In this document: positions 35,101-46,513 of the stretch, piece by piece | Position numbering within the stretch: position 1 is the stretch's first letter | Layout: each line of letters starts with the position of its first letter | Source: Conus ventricosus | Taxonomy: Eukaryota; Mollusca; Gastropoda; Neogastropoda; Conidae | Direction of reading: 5' to 3' | Assembly: GCA_018398815.1 (NCBI GenBank) | Contig: CM031622.1 | Coordinates: 16,558,504 to 16,622,503 of the forward strand | Length of the DNA: 64,000 bases | Made by a program: the position numbers and the translations under genes | The notes under the pieces: model-generated | Database searches by the model: none | What the model was told of the DNA's origin: nothing | What the model saw: the letters and a program-made list of their open reading frames with translations, nothing else

Positions 35101-38100
35101 ACAGGCATACTGGTTTTGTGGTCAGAATTTATCATTCAGTAATCATCTTAACAGATAGTATTGAATACTGGCAAAAGTCAGATGGCTAACAAAAAATGTT
35201 AATCAGATTATGACCAAAGCATCTTAATCAAGCACCTTAATAGTTTTTACCAAGTTGTGGCACACTAACTATTACAAGAGAATACTTCATCATCTTGATA
35301 GATGTCACGAAGTATTGGCATAAAATTAAACCACATACATAAAATACATACAATCGATGCATAGTCTCAAAGTTCAGAAACATATTTCAACTTACAGTTC
35401 TGAACCTTAGAACATAGGAGATTCATAGGACGATCATTCCCTTTTCTGATTTACCCCTGTTGTCGTTGTGGCCACACTGTGGGGGATCAGTCTTACAGCC
35501 ATCTGTGGGAGGCAGTGTGATTTACCCCTGTGGTCTTTGTGGCCACACTGTGGGGGATCAGTCTTACAGCCATCTGTGGAGAGCAGTGTGATTTACCCCT
35601 GTGGTCTTTGTGGCCACACTGTGGGGGATCAGTCTTACAGCCGTCTGTGGAGAGCAGTGTGATTTACCCCTGTGGTCTTTGTGGCCACACTGTGGGGGAT
35701 CAGTCTTACAGCCATCTGTGGAGAGCAGTGTGATTTACCCCTGTTGTCTTTGTGGCCACACTGTGGGGGATCAGTCTTACAGCCGTCTGTGGAGAGCAGT
35801 GTGATTTACCCCTGTGGTCTTTGTGGCCACACTGTGGGGGATCAGTCTTACAGCCGTCTGTGGAGAGCAGTGTGATTTACCCCTGTGGTCTTTGTGGCCA
35901 CACTGTGGGGATCAGTCTTACAGCCGTCTGTGGAGAGCAGTGTGATTTACCCCTGTGGTCTTTGTGGCCACACTGTGGGGGATCAGTCTTACAGCCGTCT
36001 GTGGAGAGCAGTGTGATTTACCCCTGTGGTCTTTGTGGCCACACTGTGGGGGATCAGTCTTACAGCCGTCTGTGGAGAGCAGTGTGATTTACCCCTGTGG
36101 TCTTTGTGGCCACACTGTGGGGGATCAGTCTTACAGCCGTCTGTGGAGAGCAGTGAGGGCTCACAGTGAGTTTCCCCTTTTTGTAGGCTAAGCTATCTAT
36201 ACCGTTTCCTGTTCCGGTTTGCTTTGTGTCACTAAATACAAAGGAAAGGGGACGGGGAGGGGTGGTCATCCCCCTCCCCTTGCTGTGTGAGAGAAGTGTA
36301 GAAGATTCGAGAATGCTCTTTCTTAGCAGTTGGGGTTGCTTTTAGTGAGCCTTCATGCTAATTGACAGGGCGCTGTTTAACATAATTGCGTCATGCACAG
36401 GTACGGTGGATGCATGCACAGTTGCCATGGTGCATAGTGAAAAGGAAAGGAAGGAAAGGAGTGGGGGATGGGGGAAGAAGGGGAATGAGGCGTCAGCTTC
36501 TCTCTGATTTAGTGGCGAGAGAACACATGTTCAGATAAAGGAAGGGAGAGGAGAGGGAGTGAAGCGAAATTGGGGGGGGGGGGTGGGGGGGGGGGGGGGG
36601 GGGGGGGGGGGGGAAGGAAGCGGAGGGATGATGGCAGAGTAAGTTTTATTGCCATTTGTGAGACAAAGGGACGATGGTGTGGGGGTGTCAATATGTCATG
36701 TGACAGTCATCATCCTTTAAACATGCATCCCGTGTCATGGGAAACATTTGATTGCATGTATACTGGTTAATTCGATGTTCTCTAATGCAGTTTGCTGTAG
36801 CATCGCAGATTATATGTCATAGGACATAAAGTATGAAAAAAGAGGGGACAATAAGTAAAGGCTGATTAAACCCAACTCTTGACTTCTAATCTTGAGGGTC
36901 ATGGGCTGAGTTCCTGACACTGTGGTGATATACTGTGCCTCTCATGTCAGAGATCAAGCGCAGCAGTATGATATGCTAGTGAGATCCTGACTGTCATTGA
37001 CTGAAATACTTACTTCATGGGAATATCATTTACCTTTAACATTAAGGATCACGGGGCTGCTACTGCAGAGTAATATATTAACAGTGTGGTGGTATGCTCC
37101 ACCTGTTATTGCAGGGATCATGGGCTTCAAAGAAAAAAATCTGTGGCCACACATGGAGCATTACATTGACAATATGGTGATATACTCTGTTATTACAGGG
37201 ATCACAGGCATGACCCGGACATGAAACATTGTTCTAACAGTATGGCAATAAGATTTACCCTTTATTTCAGGAATAACAGACTACACATGTGACTCACACA
37301 TGGAGGATTATATTGAAGGAATGAGAAATACTCCGCCTCTTATTTAAGGATCAGGGAACTCACACATGGAGAATTAAGAGTGAGAGAATGGGCATACGCT
37401 GTCTATCATTTCAGGGATCACACACTACAACTGTGACTGACACATGGAGTAGTATGGATGGTACAATGATATACTGTGCCTCTTATTTCAGGGATCACTG
37501 GCTACAACTGTGACTGACACATGGAGTATTATGAACAGTTCCATAATATACTCTGCCTATCATTTCAGGGATCACGGGCTACAACTGCGACCCGCACTCT
37601 GTTGCCATGGACTACCGCTATGTGGGCTTCAGGGAATGTGCCGCGGAAGTGGCACGCTACTTAGTGGCTGTGGAAGGCATGGACCTGCAGGACCCTCTGC
37701 GCATGCGCCTGCTTAGCCACCTGCAGTGCTACTCCACCCAGAGGGAGGCAGCAGCCAAAGCTTCCCTGCAGTCTGTGGCACCATCCTGGCCCCCGGCACC
37801 CCCCGCCATGCCCCCCATGCACTCCTTCAACCCCCAGTACCCCTCCGCCATGATGCCCACCGGGGGTCAGACATCAGCCCCCCAGCCGACCGACCCCATG
37901 ACGTCACATGCTTCCTCCGCCTCGTCCTCTGTCCTCAATGCCTTCACTGACACGCGACACCTGAGCGCGGTCGGGGACGGGGGCCCAGGAGGGTTGGGTG
38001 GGGGGCTGGGGGCAGGATTGGGAAGCAGTCTAGGGGGTCTGCATCCTCCGTCCCGCCCCGGACCGGCCACTGCCATGACAGCCACATCCTCAGCGGCCCA

Positions 38101-38296
38101 GGCGGCCCCCTCCATGTCCCCGCCCCTCCTGCACTCCCTGCCGCAGTTCCATGCCACCCAGTTCCCCGCCCAACCCCTCATGCCCCCGTCCTCCCACCCG
38201 CCCTACACCCACTCCCACCATGCGCACAGCAGTGTCGTGCAGCAGTCTGCCAGTGTGAAGCCATATAGACCCTGGGGTGGGGAGCTGGCATACTGA
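26659..38296 (+). CDS. Hey: HEY-family bHLH-Orange transcriptional repressor, five exons
   Basis: The product is a nuclear DNA-binding repressor, a direct effector of Notch signalling in the family. The five exons join in phase to 999 nt, 332 aa, close to vertebrate HEY2. Residues 33-90 form the bHLH ([17 protein letters not shown] basic region, then [16 protein letters not shown]). Gly38 stands where HES proteins have Pro, which is diagnostic for HEY. About residues 101-147 form the Orange domain ([19 protein letters not shown]). A Ser/Pro/Ala-rich tail follows, with the YRPW motif at 323-326 and a terminal GGELAY in place of the vertebrate TE(I/V)GAF-type end. The start Met ([11 protein letters not shown]) matches the family N-terminus. 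Introns 1 and 4 follow codon positions 2 and 1; introns 2 and 3 are phase 0. All donors are GT and all acceptors AG. It could be any HEY paralogue; I do not assign a number. Confidence 0.95.
27776..27783 (-). promoter_or_regulatory. Candidate CSL/Su(H) site in Hey intron 1
   Basis: The minus strand reads CGTGGGAA, a high-affinity match to the CSL consensus YGTGRGAA. HEY genes are CSL/Notch targets, so the position is plausible. About two such 8-mers are expected in the whole window by chance, so this is only suggestive. Confidence 0.3.
28613..28661 (+). CDS. Hey: Hey exon 2
   Basis: 49 nt encoding [16 protein letters not shown], the start of the basic region, ending before GTGAGT. The acceptor is TTTACAG directly preceded by (GT)33 (28541-28606). 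The conserved family exon break after the RRRG-type glycine supports the boundary. Confidence 0.93.
29790..29873 (+). CDS. Hey: Hey exon 3
   Basis: 84 nt, 28 codons, starting [19 protein letters not shown] and ending FEKQ. It encodes the rest of the basic region, helix 1 and the start of the loop. The acceptor TTTCCTGCAG is a normal polypyrimidine site and the donor is GTCAGC. Confidence 0.95.
30681..30714 (+). repeat. Penelope-type 3' terminal motif (degenerate hammerhead-like) in Hey intron 3
   Basis: CCACGAAGAAGGTCCTAGGG followed by CCCGAAATGTCAGG resembles the CTGACGA...GAAAC end motif associated with Penelope-like elements. A pyrimidine-rich 3' tail precedes it (30440-30680). The CUGANGA core is degraded here, so I treat it as a sequence fossil. 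Confidence 0.35.
31264..31336 (+). CDS. Hey: Hey exon 4
   Basis: 73 nt encoding [20 protein letters not shown] and then LHQK, that is loop end and helix 2. The acceptor is a bare TAG fused to a (TG)n tract (31223-31261) with no pyrimidine run. The donor is GTAGGG. Confidence 0.95.
32840..33860 (-). pseudogene. Ty3/gypsy-type gag, decayed
   Basis: From 33855 downward the minus strand reads [20 protein letters not shown], then YDQELVTSV and a Lys/Glu/Arg-rich helical region. Later it gives [20 protein letters not shown] with RKKFRSS (33190-33260), the gag capsid-like motif, and ends near 32840. Frameshifts and stops are numerous. This gag type (short GLxxxEL head, charged helix, YxLT...YRxKFR) is the same general type as the element at 55.5 kb. 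Confidence 0.7.
34107..34124 (-). other. tRNA-Pro-like primer-binding site
   Basis: The minus strand reads TGGGCGCTCGTCCGGGAT, one base different from the well-known tRNA-Pro primer site TGGGGGCTCGTCCGGGAT. It stands six bases downstream of the LTR end. Confidence 0.8.
34291..35447. other. Hey intron 4, unassigned stretch
   Basis: A/T-rich sequence, possibly including more of the antisense element's LTR. No coding or RNA features are seen. Confidence 0.4.
35448..36155 (+). repeat. 71 bp satellite, about 10 copies, in Hey intron 4
   Basis: The unit begins GATTTACCCCTGTGGTCTTTG and includes GGCCACACTGTGGGGGATCAG. Copies are nearly identical, with one 1 bp deletion near 35910. Frames across it are periodic. 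Confidence 0.97.
36572..36613 (+). repeat. Poly-G tract, 41 of 42 G
   Basis: Twelve G, one T and 29 G in a row, within Hey intron 4. Confidence 0.9.
36940..37568 (+). repeat. Degenerate repeats copying the Hey exon 5 splice acceptor
   Basis: Eight or nine units, 66-96 bp apart, each contain a pyrimidine stretch, AG, a GGATCA-like start and often CTACAACTGTGAC. The AGs end at 36950, 37046, 37114, 37198, 37270, 37348, 37414 and 37491, with the genuine one at 37568. The last two spacings are both 77 bp. Units at 37415 and 37492 share ATCAC and CTACAACTGTGAC with the real exon start but then have TGA in frame. Confidence 0.85.
37569..38296 (+). CDS. Hey: Hey exon 5, Orange domain to stop
   Basis: It starts after TATCATTTCAG and completes codon 91, then reads [20 protein letters not shown]. 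It encodes the Orange domain, a G/P/S-rich region with a run of about 20 Gly-rich residues, a His-rich stretch ([11 protein letters not shown]) and [12 protein letters not shown] before TGA at 38294. The exon is strongly G+C-rich compared with the intron. Confidence 0.96.
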
Positions 38297-39237
38297 CTGC
38301 CAGCCCCCAACCCCTCCCTCTGGGACCCTCTCTCGGATCAGAAGGTGTGAAGATGGGAGGCTGTGAACTTGGGTGATGAATCCTTGAGGAGGACCTGAGG
38401 GGACAGCTGGCTGGTGACTGCGTCCTTCCTGAATGTCCAGGGACTCTCCAGATTACGGTACACAAGGTGTGGAGAACGTGCCTTGAATCCCGAAGGGTGG
38501 TGAAGTTATAGAGGTTATAGTTATAGACAATCCGTTGTTCAGCTCTTTGGGACGATCCCAGATCTTTCAGACTTGCATGTGATGGGACTGAGTCACTTGG
38601 TCTGTGGGTCTACAGTCCACGAGCATCAGGGTAAGCTGAACGATCGACTCTACCCTCTATTCACTGTCAGAAACTTCCAGAGAACATTGTTCAGAGTGAC
38701 CAGAGTTATGGACTGGGAAAAGTTTTGAGATTTGAACGAGTTGACACACACACTCCCAACACTAGTTTGGTCTTCTCTGCACATAGCTCTGGCTTCAGGG
38801 CAGAATTTTGTGGATCCGTATGAACCATAATTTTCATAGGCGATTGATAAAAGTGTCAGGGATTATATTCTGTTCTCGAGCTTTGACTTACCTATGGAGT
38901 TTATTGTTTCCAGGCTTTGTCATGGATTTCCAGACTGGCTGCTAAATCTGGAATGCTTGTCAGGGTGTCAGAGGAGCCAGCACACTGAAATGTCGTCTGC
39001 AGAAAGCTGAAACCTGATGCTGAGGTGATGTAGTGACCAACCCCTGTTCTTTGGGAATAACCTATCAGTCAGAGGCTGAGGACTCAATGGCCAGAGTTTC
39101 AGGCCAGAGAGGTCTGTGGACGCTGTCGTCCAGACAAGCCTAAAGACGATTGTTCATAAGGAAATTTTGGACTTGTCTTGATGAGGCCACTGACGACAGT
39201 CCAAAGAAGTCTCATAACGGCTGTTGGCAAGGATGCG
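38297..39237 (+). other. Probable Hey 3' untranslated region
   Basis: It follows the stop directly and has no other features. No convincing AATAAA signal is present close by; the first clear one that I noted is far downstream at 41734, so the 3' end is undetermined. Confidence 0.4.
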
Positions 39238-39330
39238 TTGATGACTGTTTGGAGAGACCTGCTGATGACTGTAGTGGAGAGACCTGCTGATGACTGTAGT
39301 GGAGAGACCTGCTGATGACTGTAGTGATGA
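39238..39330 (+). repeat. 25 bp tandem repeat, nearly four units
   Basis: Units of CTGATGACTGTAGTGGAGAG plus ACCTG. Confidence 0.85.
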
Positions 39331-39449
39331 GGACTGTCGACGACTTTCTAGTGATTGCTGGAGAAAGTCCAGGAGGTCTGCCGGTGACTGTGTTGAAATG
39401 TCTGCTGTTTCCTGAGGACTGACTACAGGATATGTTGTCCGCTGCCACA

Positions 39450-40180
39450 GGGACTGCTAAGGACAAACACAGGATTCATGTCCATTTTCCACATCATCTA
39501 CAAAGGATCAATCACAGGATTTGCTGTCCATTTCCACAAAATCTACAAAGGACTGATCACAGGATTTGTTGTCCATTACCCACCAGATCTACTGGGCTGA
39601 TCACAGAATTTGCTTTCCATTTTCCGCCGGATCTACTGAGGACTGATCACCGGATCTGATGTCCATTTTCCGCCGGATTGCTAAGGACTTAACTCCAATT
39701 TGCCATCCACTTTCAGCAGGATCTACAAAAGACTGACTACAGGATTTGCTTTCCAATGGATCTGCCAAGTGCTTCCCACAGAATTTGCTGTCCACTCTCC
39801 GCCGGATCTGCAAAAGACCTACCAGAGGATTTGCTGTCCACCTTCTGACGGATCTGAGAAGAAATGACCCCATGACCTTCTGTCCACAGATCACTAAGAA
39901 CTAAGTACAAGATTTGTTGTCCACTTTCTGCCGGATCTCTATGGATTGTCCAAAGGATCCGATGTCCACTTTCCTCTGGATCTACAAAATACCAACCACA
40001 TGATTTTCTATCCACTTTCCATGGGATCTACTAAAGACTCACCACAAAATTTGCTATCTACTCGCCGATCTACTAAAGACTAACCACAGGGTTTACTGTC
40101 CACTCTCCGCCGGATTTTCTAACTTACCAGAGATCTGTTGTCCAGGATCTGGCTAAGACTGGCCAAAGGATCTCATGTCC
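39450..40180 (+). repeat. About 45 bp degenerate minisatellite
   Basis: Around 16 diverged units contain GGATTTGCTGTCCA, then a CCGGATCTAC-like box and GACTGATCACA. Unit lengths that I counted are 44-46 bp. Confidence 0.8.
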
Positions 40181-40842
40181 ATTATCCCTTGTTGTGTGGT
40201 TTAGTGCTCTGTTGACGGGCAGAATTCATTGTGCAGATGCGGGACAGACGTTGTATGAACAACCCGAGTGGACGGTTCGTGTGACCTCTGGTGGCTCAAG
40301 GGTGTCCGCTGGCATCTATGTTTACTGAACACCCTTCACGTCGTTGTCAGGTCTCAGGCCACACGTCTTCTGGCTGGCTGGTTTGTGCAGGCTAGTGGCA
40401 CGATGAGCTTTTGTTGTGAAAAAAACCCCAAACGTTTAAACTAAATTCTCCACTGGTACTGTGGTTTAGGCAGCTCACAGAAAACGCTTGGGAATTTCAG
40501 ATGAACTTATAACTACGAAGGACATGGCTTTGATACGACATAAAATATAGTAATGCAGCAGTTTCTGCGAAAAATGCATTAATGTTACAATTTTCGGGTG
40601 TGTTATCCATACGAAATGTAACATTGTTTCATTATTCGCGCGAAATCCACAAAACATAACAATTTTTACCTTCTTTGTGCACAAAGTACGAAAATGTAGC
40701 AAATGATTACGATTTTCGTGGAGAATATTGCAAGAGTTTTGTTATCAAGGTAGATAGCAAAATAGAAAAGAGAGTTATGAACTGTTCATGTAAGTGTTCT
40801 TTTATATTTCAAATAGATGGAAATAATACTGTTACCCATCCG

Positions 40843-40878
<36 letters not shown>

Positions 40879-41863
40879 TTTTTTAAACTCCAGTAGTGCC
40901 TCAGAAGTTATCGATCGATAGAAGCAATACTCTTGGCGGAATATGTAACAATTCTGAGATTTTTCGTACATTCCGAGCAAACAGGAAAAAAATGCACGAA
41001 TTTATTTTCATCCAGGCTGTTCCATAGTAACATTTTGCGTGGCGATTGCTGCGTCGTTCTATTCTGCACGGAGATGACTGCATTTGGCGTCCTATCATGG
41101 CTCTTCCAGCATCTCACAGGCATTCATGTCCAGCAGCTGAATGGCTCGGAACTCAGCTGTACATTGGTCAGTCAGAACACAACATCTACCCACCATGCAC
41201 TGTAGACTAGAATGTGGCCTGGTAGGTAAAACACACTGACCAAGGAAACGAACGAACACATCCCAGATCTTTGGTCCGCAACGAGAGATATGTGGTAAGG
41301 TTAGGAGGCGGTGAATGTGGGAGAAAGGGAGAGGGCTGGGGTTTGGAGGAGGGGAGGTTGCGGAGGAAGAGGAGGAGCGGTGTGGAGGGAGGGAGCTATG
41401 CCCCGTTCTCTCGGCATCAGATCTTAAGTGGGAGAAGGAGAGAGAGTTTTCACCTGATGTCCTGCGTGAGGCATGAATTACCGCTTGTGCAGGAAAAGGT
41501 ACCAACAGACACCAGGCCGGAGTAGTCGTTCGAGGCCAAAATGTATACCACTTAGTCCAGTTTGAGAGGTAAAATAAAAAGCCGTATGCACGGATGGGAG
41601 GGAGGGAAGGGGACGGGGACAGGTAATCGTGACCTTCGTGACCACGAGGTGTTGCCCTTCGATGGCGACGCGCGCTTCCTGAGAACAATCCGTTTTTATT
41701 TCTTCATCAATCAATTTACTTATTCATTAATTAAATAAATCTTTGGTTAATGTGTGGTGACATGAAGCTGTACAGTACATAAACACCTAAACAATAGATA
41801 TATAGACAGCTGTAGGCACACACACACACGCGCGCGCGCGCGCGCGCGCCTGTGCTCACACAT

Positions 41864-41894
<31 letters not shown>

Positions 41895-41998
41895 AGGGAG
41901 AAAGGGCGATGAAAAAAAAGTGATACACGCACGCACACACACACACACGCACGCCCGCCCCACAGCACGCACGCACGCACGCACGCAGCACCACACAC

Positions 41999-42047
<49 letters not shown>

Positions 42048-42595
42048 AAGTACACGAAAAGGTACAACATAGACTGGAAGTCACTGCTTCAACAGCAGAA
42101 TCAAAAGTCCTGGGGAACACAAGAATATCACTAACAAAATGAGCGCTGATGGGTCGAAACCACAAAGACCCCAACAGAAACGTCACGTCAGTTATGAAGA
42201 CTGAAAAATGACGTCACCTGACGATTATATCATAATTCTTTCACTTTTCCCGTTCTTCCTATAAGTTTTATCAGTTTCCTGTCAGTCGATGGGTATTGAG
42301 AATTCTATAAATATATCATTACATATTTCAAGATGTTTTCCCGAATCAATTTTTCTGTATGCTAAATATGATGATCATTCATCACTTTTTCGAAACGATG
42401 ATTAACAATAATGTTGAGGGTGGGTGGGTGTGGGTGCGCGGTAGAATGGGTGGAGTTAATGGAGGAGGAAGGGGTACTGCAGGGAAGAAGAGTGCGAAGC
42501 GAATAAGGCAGTATATTATGTACACAGGTGTTTTAATGATTTCATTTTTGAAATCCACGTCCTATCTGTTTTTGTTGTTGTTTAAATGCAAGAGA
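40181..42595. other. Non-coding spacer
   Basis: It holds a C33 tract (40843-40875), CA/CG and GA microsatellites at 41817-42045, and otherwise unique sequence. No gene is recognised. Confidence 0.5.
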
Positions 42596-42599
42596 GTTA

Positions 42600-44222
42600 A
42601 GAACAGTATGCGTTGACTGTTTTGAAACGAATCAAACAATTCTGTTCGTATTTAAAACAAATATAGTAGTGTTGAGAAACAATACATTGGGCCGCTTTCA
42701 AAATATTAAGATTATACTATCTGTCTGTATCTTAAACAAGTGTAACAGTGTTGAGAACTGAATGCCTTAGACTGCTTTCAAACAATTCAGATAATATTGT
42801 ACGTGTACTACTGTTAGAAACAGTATGCCTTGAACTGCTTTCAGGCAATTCAGGTAATACTCTATGTAAAATACTGTTGAAAAGAACGTGCCTGGATGAG
42901 TTTTCAGATAATTCTATACGTTTAATACTGTTGAGAGCAGTATGTCATGACCCGCTTTCAAATGTTTCAGATAATACTGTATGTGTTAATACTGTTGAGA
43001 GCAGTATGCCATGACCCGCTTTCAAATGTTTCAGATAATACTGTATGTGTAATACTGTTGAAAACAGTATGCCATGACCCGCTTTCAAATGTTTCAGATA
43101 ATACTGTATGTGTAATACTGTTGAAAACAGTATGCCATGACCCGCTTTCAAATGTTTCAGATAATACTGTATGTGTAATACTGTTGAAAACAGTATGCCA
43201 TGACCCGCTTTCAAAACAATTCAAATGCTTTACGTGTAATATCGTTCCAAAAAGTATGTTTTCAACTGCGTTCAAACATTTCAAATAATACCGTATGTAC
43301 GATAGTGTTGAAAACAGTATGCCCTAGGCTGCTTTAAAATACTTAACATGATACTGTGCGTATTTGAAACCAATGTTATAGTGCCGAAAACGGTCCTCCT
43401 CGGTCTATGGTAAGATAACACTGCAGGCCTATAGTGTTAAAAATAGAATGCCTTGACCTGCTTTCAAACGATTCAGATAATACTGCACTTTCTTTTTAAA
43501 CATATGTAACAGTGCCTGAGATAATATGCTTTGAACTTCTTTGAAACATTTCACATAATACTGCGAATCCAATACTGTTGAAAACACAGTGTCTTAAACT
43601 GCTTTCAAACAATTCAGATAATACTGTACTTTTTTTTAAAACATGTAATAGTGTCGGAGTTAATATGTTTCGGATTCTTTTGAAAGACTTCACATGATAC
43701 TGCGAATCCAGTACTGTTGAACACAGTTTTTTTTAACTGCTTTCAACGATTCAGATAATACTGTACATATGATACTGTTGGAAGCAGTATGCCTTAGACT
43801 GACTTCAAACAATTCTGATAATACTGTACGTATAATATTGTTGGAAGCAGTATGCCTAAGACTGCTTTCAAACGATTCAGTTAATACTGTACGTATAACA
43901 TTCTTGGAAGCAGTATACGTTGACTGCATTCAAATGGTTCAGATAGTACTCTACGTATTTCAAAGAAATACGACAGCATTGAGAACAGAATGCCTTGAAT
44001 GCTCGTAAGCAAATTAGATAATACTGGATGCAAGTGTGAAAGTGTCGAAAACAATATATTTGGGTTGCTTTGAAACGATGCAATTAATGCTGGACATATT
44101 TCAGTACATGTCGAAAGTAGTATGCCCTGAACGGCTTTCGGCCAGGGTTTTATTTGTAATAATGTTACACATTGTATGCCTTAGACTGCTTTGAAGCAGT
44201 TCAGACAATATTGTGGTCTGCT

Positions 44223-44284
<62 letters not shown>

Positions 44285-45075
44285 TTGTGGACGATTCTCC
44301 TGTTTTGGTTCTGGATACTGTTATGTGTTTTCATCTTCATCTGATAGCAGTTTATGACATGCTAGCTTTTGTCGTTGTTGTTATCTGGCGAATAAATAGC
44401 AAAAATTATACACACTCTCCACAATGGACACTAGCTGTCCATTCTGCAAAGTTTATTTACTCATTGGCATTTTAGTGTATTTGTGTGCCATTGAAATGTT
44501 TTCCATTATCAGTATCTTTTATACGATGTTATCAAGAGGAATAATTGGCGCTTTCAGCACAGCCTAAATTCAGATGCCGTAAGATGTAGTAGTTTAGATA
44601 CCACGTTATGATAGCTTTTTATAGTTTCTTTCTATTTCAGAAAACGGTTTTTCTTTCGATGGTCTGACTTGTTCTGTGATGAGATTTTTTTTCCTGTGTG
44701 AGATTAGCAGTCCTGAAAAGGCCCTGTGTGGTGGGTTGGACTATAATGATTATAGTTTGAAACTTGAAATGTAAGAAGTGTTGAAAAAGAGAATGCCTGA
44801 TATTGCTTTCAACCACTTTACATAATACTGTACGTATTCCCACAAATGCAATGGTGTTGGAAACAGTATGCTGTAGACTGTTTTCTAGAAATCCCAGTAA
44901 TACTGTGCGCATTTCAAACAGATGTATCAATGTTGACAACCGTATGTCCTGGATTCATTTCAAGGAGAGTCAGAGAAAATGTACTGCACACATTTCAAAC
45001 TAGTGCATTAGTGTTGACAACAGGATGACTCGGATTGATGCGGAGAAGACTCAGAGAATACTGTGTGTAAATTAT
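42600..45075 (+). repeat. 63 bp hairpin-bearing repeat array, core plus diverged flanks
   Basis: The core (about 42905-43215) has five nearly identical 63 bp units (43051 to 43114, for example). Units to either side are diverged and 60-80 bp long. Each good unit contains ATACTGTTGAAAACAGTAT, a perfect 8 bp inverted repeat around GAA. A (GT)n tract interrupts at 44224-44279 and non-repeat DNA at 44340-44770. Confidence 0.85.
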
Positions 45076-45387
45076 CCCTGTTATGCCTGTACGTTTCATC
45101 CACGCCTTTGATCATGCCTTCAACGAACACATTCAATAATGAATTATTTCTTCCTATGTGCCTTCTCTTCCCCAATAATTGCAAGCTATGCAATCTGACT
45201 CAGAGCTTCCTTGAAGTTGTCCAGTTTTCGATGCTATGTATGTGCACACCACAATGAAACATCGTTATCATACTTTTGTGCTTCCCTTTTTTTTTTTTTT
45301 TTACATATTATCTCCAGTATTCTTTTTTTTTGTGGTCAAAAGCAAACACATCACTGATATGGGACCTTGAATGCCATTCTGTTTGTT

Positions 45388-45452
<65 letters not shown>

Positions 45453-45582
45453 CCGTGCATGCGTGTGTGTGTATGCGTGCGTGTGCGTGTGTGTGTATGC
45501 GTGTGTACTTTCCATGGTGGTGTGGTGTGATGTGGAGGTGGTGGTGGTGGTGGTGTGTGTGCGAGTGTGTGTGTGTGTGCGC

Positions 45583-45636
<54 letters not shown>

Positions 45637-46292
45637 TGATTCAGTGTACATTAATATTAATATGGCTTCCCTGTACAAGAAAACAGATATGTGCAGTTCA
45701 TAATACTATGGAGTGAGTTCTTAACATACAAAGGTCAACAAAATGTTCATTGAAAGGCCACCCGCCCCACCGTTTTGCCATTCTCAGTATATGGTTTTAT
45801 GAAATATTTTTTCAATGTTGAATAATTTGTGTGTGTGTTTGTTTGACGTCCGCTTCTTTTTTTTTCTTTCTTTATTTTAAAAAAGTAGTTAGACGCCATA
45901 GTCATTTTACAGAATTTACATCTTTTTCATTAAGTGCAATGTGCGTGTTATTCGGTTATGTGCAAAATGTATCGATCGGTTGTTTGCAAAACCTTTTGTT
46001 GATTCTGTTTAAGTATATAGCATTTGGCGAATCGCAAAAGATTTCATCATGCACACAAAGTGTGTTGATTTGTGACTTACGCGGTGTTCATTTCTCATTT
46101 GGTCACTTCGATTGGTCGTTACAAAGACAACTATTGTTTTCTTGTGTGCGAACTATCATTTTGGGTCTGTGCAAGCTATTCATTTGGTTATGTGCAATTT
46201 TCTCTCTCTTTCTCCAAAGTGTGCGCGTGCGCATGGCTGTGTGTGTGTGTGCGTGTGTGTGTGGCGCGCGCGCGCACGCGTGTGTATGTTAA

Positions 46293-46333
<41 letters not shown>

Positions 46334-46482
46334 GTGTGTGTGTGTGGAAAAGCCATCTGAAGCAGAGGTGGTGTAATGCCGACAGCCAGTAGTATAGTTT
46401 TGAATGCAACAGATTTGCCACGATTATTTGGAGTGCCTTGAGGAACTGCTTGATTTGAACACTTTTGTCTTTTCTTTTTTTT

Positions 46483-46513
<31 letters not shown>

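Noticed and set aside
35468..36191. Frames with [17 protein letters not shown] that look like zinc fingers
   Set aside because: Readout of the 71 bp satellite; spacing does not match C2H2 fingers and the frame shifts each unit.
37607..38296. Hey exon 5 as an independent single-exon gene starting at its internal Met
   Set aside because: The frame is open upstream to a good acceptor and joins in phase to four exons encoding the bHLH domain; the internal Met lies inside the Orange domain.
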